From assembly GCA_003511885.1 (NCBI GenBank), contig DOIX01000192.1, positions 1 through 13,013 of the forward strand: a DNA stretch of 13,013 nucleotides, read 5' to 3'. The stretch's first letter is position 1. Each line of letters opens with the position of its first letter. Source of the stretch: Cyanobacteria bacterium UBA11153 (GTDB lineage Bacteria; Cyanobacteriota; Cyanobacteriia; Cyanobacteriales; Coleofasciculaceae). The notes below the pieces were generated by a model. The model ran no database searches, was not told the DNA's origin, and was given only the letters and a program-made list of their open reading frames with translations. Positions 12,970 through 13,013 of this stretch are shown piece after piece. Position numbers and translations under genes: made by a program.

Positions 12970-13013
12970 ACCTGAGTTCGACGAAAGAGCCGAAGCTGAA
13001 AGCCAGTAAACAA
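12970..13013 (+). repeat. 44-bp repeat, copy 2 (ACCTGAGTTCG family), reaching the window edge
   Basis: It matches 11101-11144 with 42 of 44 bases identical. The match runs to the last base of the window, so the true repeat may be longer. The segment between the copies (1.8 kb) holds the DUF2839 and DUF1815 genes. Confidence 0.85.

Noticed and set aside
1..13013. CRISPR repeat-spacer array
   Set aside because: No regularly spaced repeats of about 35-37 bases are seen; the array is expected outside the window.

Overview
The window looks like chromosome or large-plasmid DNA of a filamentous or colonial cyanobacterium. The octamer GCGATCGC (the HIP1 signature of many cyanobacteria) occurs at least ten times in 13 kb, against roughly 0.2 expected by chance. 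Several genes also belong to families that are typically cyanobacterial: a kinase fused to a GUN4 domain, a DUF2839 membrane protein and a DUF1815 protein. The intergenic DNA is full of short palindromic repeats of the kind found in such genomes.

Positions 1-8213 (minus strand) hold the effector part of a type I-D CRISPR-Cas operon. It reads, in transcription order: cas3 (helicase without an HD domain), a lone DUF433 antitoxin-like gene, cas10d (large subunit carrying the HD nuclease), a PD-(D/E)XK nuclease-like gene, csc2 (cas7d) and csc1 (cas5d, cut by the left edge). From DUF433 through csc1 the genes are packed 3, 21, 60 and 5 bases apart. Inside the 3' end of cas10d is a well-spaced Shine-Dalgarno sequence followed by an in-frame GTG, which would give a separate 168-residue small subunit, Cas11d. 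The processing and adaptation genes (cas6, cas4, cas1, cas2) and the repeat-spacer array are not visible and would be expected beyond the left edge.

Positions 8302-9165 (plus strand) hold a divergent gene for a ribbon-helix-helix/WYL regulator. It shares an 88-bp control region with cas3. The same arrangement exists in Synechocystis 6803, where the WYL protein Sll7009 represses the I-D system, so this is most likely the operon's own regulator. The two unusual passengers inside the operon (DUF433 and the PD-(D/E)XK protein) are the best candidates for something undescribed.

Positions 9166-9816 hold no gene but do hold a nested multi-hairpin element, a 110-bp MITE-like element with terminal inverted repeats, further hairpins and a good sigma-70-type promoter. 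Positions 9817-11088 encode a Ser/Thr protein kinase with a C-terminal GUN4 domain.

Positions 11089-13013 carry two small conserved cyanobacterial genes (DUF2839 and DUF1815). A 44-bp direct repeat lies on either side of them. Its core, ACCTGAGTTCG, occurs four times in the right half of the window and looks like the footprint of a mobile or repeat element.
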